From Oceanicola sp. S124 (lineage in GTDB: Bacteria > Pseudomonadota > Alphaproteobacteria > Rhodobacterales > Rhodobacteraceae), in assembly GCF_000220565.1 (NCBI RefSeq), contig NZ_AFPM01000284.1, forward strand, positions 1 to 34,493: 34,493 bases of DNA. The letters run 5' to 3'. The translations under genes and the position numbers were made by a program. The number at the start of each line of letters is the position of its first letter. Positions within the stretch are counted from its first letter, which is position 1. The notes under the pieces were generated by a model. That model saw only the letters and a program-made list of their open reading frames with translations, was not told the origin of the DNA and ran no database searches. Positions 32,805-34,493 of the stretch are shown piece after piece.

Positions 32805-33866
32805 ATGATGTTCGACCTGCCCCCGGATGACCTGCTCTATGACGCGCTGCTGGCGCGCGACGCCAGCTATGATGGCCGCGCCCTGGTCTGCGTGACCTCG
32901 ACGGGCATCTTCTGCCGCCTCACCTGCCCGGCCCGCAAACCCCTGCGCCAGAACTGCCTGTTCCGCGCCAGCCCTGGCGAATGCCTCGCGGAAGGGTTCC
33001 GCCCCTGCAAGCGGTGTCACCCGCTGGGTCAGGCCGAAGACCCCGCCGTCGCGACCCTGCTGGCGGCGCTGGAAGAGCGGCCCGAGCATCGCTGGACGGA
33101 AGGCTGCGTGGCGCGCCTCGGCCTCGACCCCTCGACCGTGCGGCGCGCCTTCAAGCGACAGTTCGGCATGACCTTCCTCGAGATGGCCCGCCAGCGCAGG
33201 CTGCGCGACGGTTTCCTGACCCTCGGACAGGGCGGCAAGGTGATCGAGGCCCAGCTTGATGCCGGGTTTTCCTCGGGCTCGGCCTTCCGGGCGGCCTTTG
33301 CCCGGCTTCTGGGCGCGGCGCCCGGCACCCTGCGCGGCGATGCGCTGCTGCTGGCCGACTGGATCGCCACGCCGCTTGGCGACATGATCGCCATCTCTTC
33401 CGCCCATCACCTGCACCTGCTGGAATTCACAGAACGCCGCGCGCTGGCGGGCGAGGTGCGCAAGCTCTCCGAACACGCCAGGGGATCCCTCGGCATCGGG
33501 GTGCATCCGCCGACCGAGCAGATCCGCGCCGAGCTGGCCGCGTTCTTTGCCGGACGCTCGGCCCGCTTCGAGACCCCGCTGGCGTTGCACGGCTCGCCCT
33601 TCACTCGCGAGGTCTGGGAGGCCCTGCGCGAGATCCCGGCCGGCGAAACCCGCTCTTACGGAGACCTCGCCCGCGCCCTCGGCCGGCCCGGATCGCATCG
33701 CGCCGTGGCCCGGGCCAATGGCGCCAACCAGATCGCGCTGGTGATCCCCTGCCACCGGGTGATCGGCGCCGACGGCGCACTGACGGGCTATGGCGGCGGC
33801 CTCTGGCGCAAGCAGCGCCTGCTCGAGATCGAGGCCGCCTATCGCCCGGCCCGCGCCACGGGGTGA
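32805..33866 (+). CDS. ada: Bifunctional DNA alkylation repair protein and regulator Ada
   Basis: A 353-residue protein with all three Ada parts. The N-terminal zinc domain has C37 (methyl phosphotriester acceptor), C41, C68 and C71 in GIFCRLTCPARKP and PCKRCHP, in the same spacing as E. coli Cys38/42/69/72. An AraC-type helix-turn-helix follows (about 90-180, STVRRAFKRQFGMTFLEMAR). The C-terminal O6-methylguanine-DNA methyltransferase domain carries the acceptor C316 in IPCHRVI. It removes methyl groups from DNA and, when methylated, activates repair genes. Two in-frame ATGs stand together at 32805 and 32808. No alkB follows; the next gene is an amidohydrolase. Confidence 0.95.
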   Translation: MMFDLPPDDLLYDALLARDASYDGRALVCVTSTGIFCRLTCPARKPLRQNCLFRASPGECLAEGFRPCKRCHPLGQAEDPAVATLLAALEERPEHRWTEGCVARLGLDPSTVRRAFKRQFGMTFLEMARQRRLRDGFLTLGQGGKVIEAQLDAGFSSGSAFRAAFARLLGAAPGTLRGDALLLADWIATPLGDMIAISSAHHLHLLEFTERRALAGEVRKLSEHARGSLGIGVHPPTEQIRAELAAFFAGRSARFETPLALHGSPFTREVWEALREIPAGETRSYGDLARALGRPGSHRAVARANGANQIALVIPCHRVIGADGALTGYGGGLWRKQRLLEIEAAYRPARATG

Positions 33867-33877
33867 TCCGCACTTCC

Positions 33878-33913
33878 GTCAACTGTTGACAGTATTTTCC
33901 TCCCTGATAGTTT
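33878..33913 (+). promoter_or_regulatory. Palindromic operator overlapping a -35-like TTGACA before the amidohydrolase
   Basis: GTCAACTGTTGAC at 33878-33890 is a perfect inverted repeat with a single central base. Its right half contains TTGACA (33886-33891), identical to a sigma-70 -35 element; a weak -10 candidate (TAGTTT, 33908-33913) lies 16 bases on. The arrangement, between ada and the M20 gene, is typical of a repressor site, for example of a GntR/FCD-type regulator. Regulator identity is unknown. Confidence 0.4.
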
Positions 33914-34003
33914 CGCCCCGATTTGAACGACAGCCGGTGCCGGAACGGCCGGTCCCTGCAGGGGGGCCGGGTGCCGGACTGCGGCTTGCAGGAAGGCGGG
34001 ACG

Positions 34004-34493
34004 ATGACGCACCGGGAGCACAACGCAAGAGAGCTGAGCAGCCAGGACCTTGAGGAGCTGACCCTCTGGCGGCAGGACCTGCACCGCCACCCCGAGCTGT
34101 CGGGGCAGGAGGCAGGCACCGCCGAAACGGTCCGGGCCATGTTGCAGGACACCGCCCCGGACCGGATCGTCACCGGGCTGGGCGGCGACGGCGTGGCGGC
34201 GGTCTACGAGGGCCGGGGTGCCGGCCCCTCGGTGCTGTTTCGTTGCGAGCTGGACGCCCTGCCGATCACCGAAGAGAACCCGGACCTGCCGCACCGCTCC
34301 CTGGTGCCGGGGGTGGCGCATCTCTGCGGCCATGACGGCCATATGGCAATCCTTGCCGCCACCGCGCGCTGGCTGGGCCGCAACCGGCCCGTGCGGGGCC
34401 GCCTCGTCCTGCTGTTCCAGCCCGCCGAAGAAGACGGCGCCGGGGCCGCACGGGTGATCGGGGACCCTCGGTTTGCCTCTCTGGCGGCCGACT
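34004..34493 (+). CDS. M20 family amidohydrolase/peptidase, 3' truncated by window edge
   Basis: The frame opens at ATG 34004 (GGAAGGCGGG upstream) and stays open to the last base, giving the first 163 residues. WRQDLHRHPELSGQE at residues 22-36 is the usual opening of M20D amidohydrolases (hippurate hydrolase, IAA-amino acid hydrolase-like), and HLCGHDGHMA (about 106-115) contains metal ligands, followed by LLFQPAEEDGAGA (about 134-146), the catalytic glutamate region. The enzyme hydrolyses an N-acyl amino acid or similar amide, substrate unknown. FRCELDALPI replaces the more common MRADMDALPI, retaining the Asp. The rest lies beyond the window. Confidence 0.9.
   Translation, partial: MTHREHNARELSSQDLEELTLWRQDLHRHPELSGQEAGTAETVRAMLQDTAPDRIVTGLGGDGVAAVYEGRGAGPSVLFRCELDALPITEENPDLPHRSLVPGVAHLCGHDGHMAILAATARWLGRNRPVRGRLVLLFQPAEEDGAGAARVIGDPRFASLAAD

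Overview
The window looks like a piece of chromosome from a marine-type Rhodobacteraceae / Roseobacter-group alphaproteobacterium. The evidence is very high GC at third codon positions, densely packed operons with ATGA/TGATG overlaps, a flgE-flgK-flgL-flgI flagellar block of the type seen in that family, heterotetrameric sarcosine oxidase genes, and a nasT-nasS-nrtABCD nitrate assimilation locus. The genus is not determinable from the sequence alone. No tRNA, rRNA, CRISPR array, IS element or prophage was seen.

Layout. (1) 1-4198 (+): 3' part of sarcosine oxidase alpha (soxA), the gamma subunit (soxG) and an M19 membrane-dipeptidase homologue; this is the end of a glycine betaine/sarcosine catabolic block. 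(2) 4241-7655 (-): a three-gene, translationally coupled envelope-glycan operon (SDR epimerase, PglC-like phosphoglycosyl transferase, FlaA1/PglF-like membrane 4,6-dehydratase). (3) 7828-13710 (+): motB and flgE-flgK-flgL-flgI. (4) 13711-14036: a convergent intergenic spacer framed by two inverted GTAGGGTGGGT hairpins (REPIN-like). (5) 14037-17147: divergent pgm/manB-type phosphohexomutase (-) and glmM (+). (6) 17180-30451 (-): a complete assimilatory nitrate cluster, transcribed nasT, nasS, [leader], nrtA, nrtB, nrtCD fusion, globin, nirB, nirD, nasA, and a TrpD2-like phosphoribosyltransferase homologue. (7) 30704-34493 (+): a SAM-methyltransferase gene with an apparent frameshift, a pirin, an Ada-type alkylation repair regulator, and the start of an M20 amidohydrolase.

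How the parts work together. The nas cluster encodes nitrate import (NrtA periplasmic receptor, NrtB permease, NrtCD tandem ATPase), two-step reduction of nitrate to ammonium (NasA, NirB/NirD), a globin probably dealing with nitrosative by-products, and the NasS/NasT sensor-antiterminator pair. The most informative non-coding feature is the 276-bp gap between nasS and nrtA. Its RNA can fold an ANTAR-type hexaloop hairpin (loop AAAGCC) whose 3' half is also the 5' arm of a long intrinsic terminator, which is the layout expected for NasT-controlled antitermination. The nrtA-nrtB gap holds three strong hairpins, two of them abutting with no base between, likely setting the excess of receptor over permease.

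The best candidates for new biology are the NasT leader, the complementary degeneration of motifs in the tandem NrtCD ATPase, the TrpD2-like and globin genes embedded in the nitrate operon, and a perfect CtrA-like box (TTAA-N7-TTAA) upstream of the frameshifted methyltransferase.
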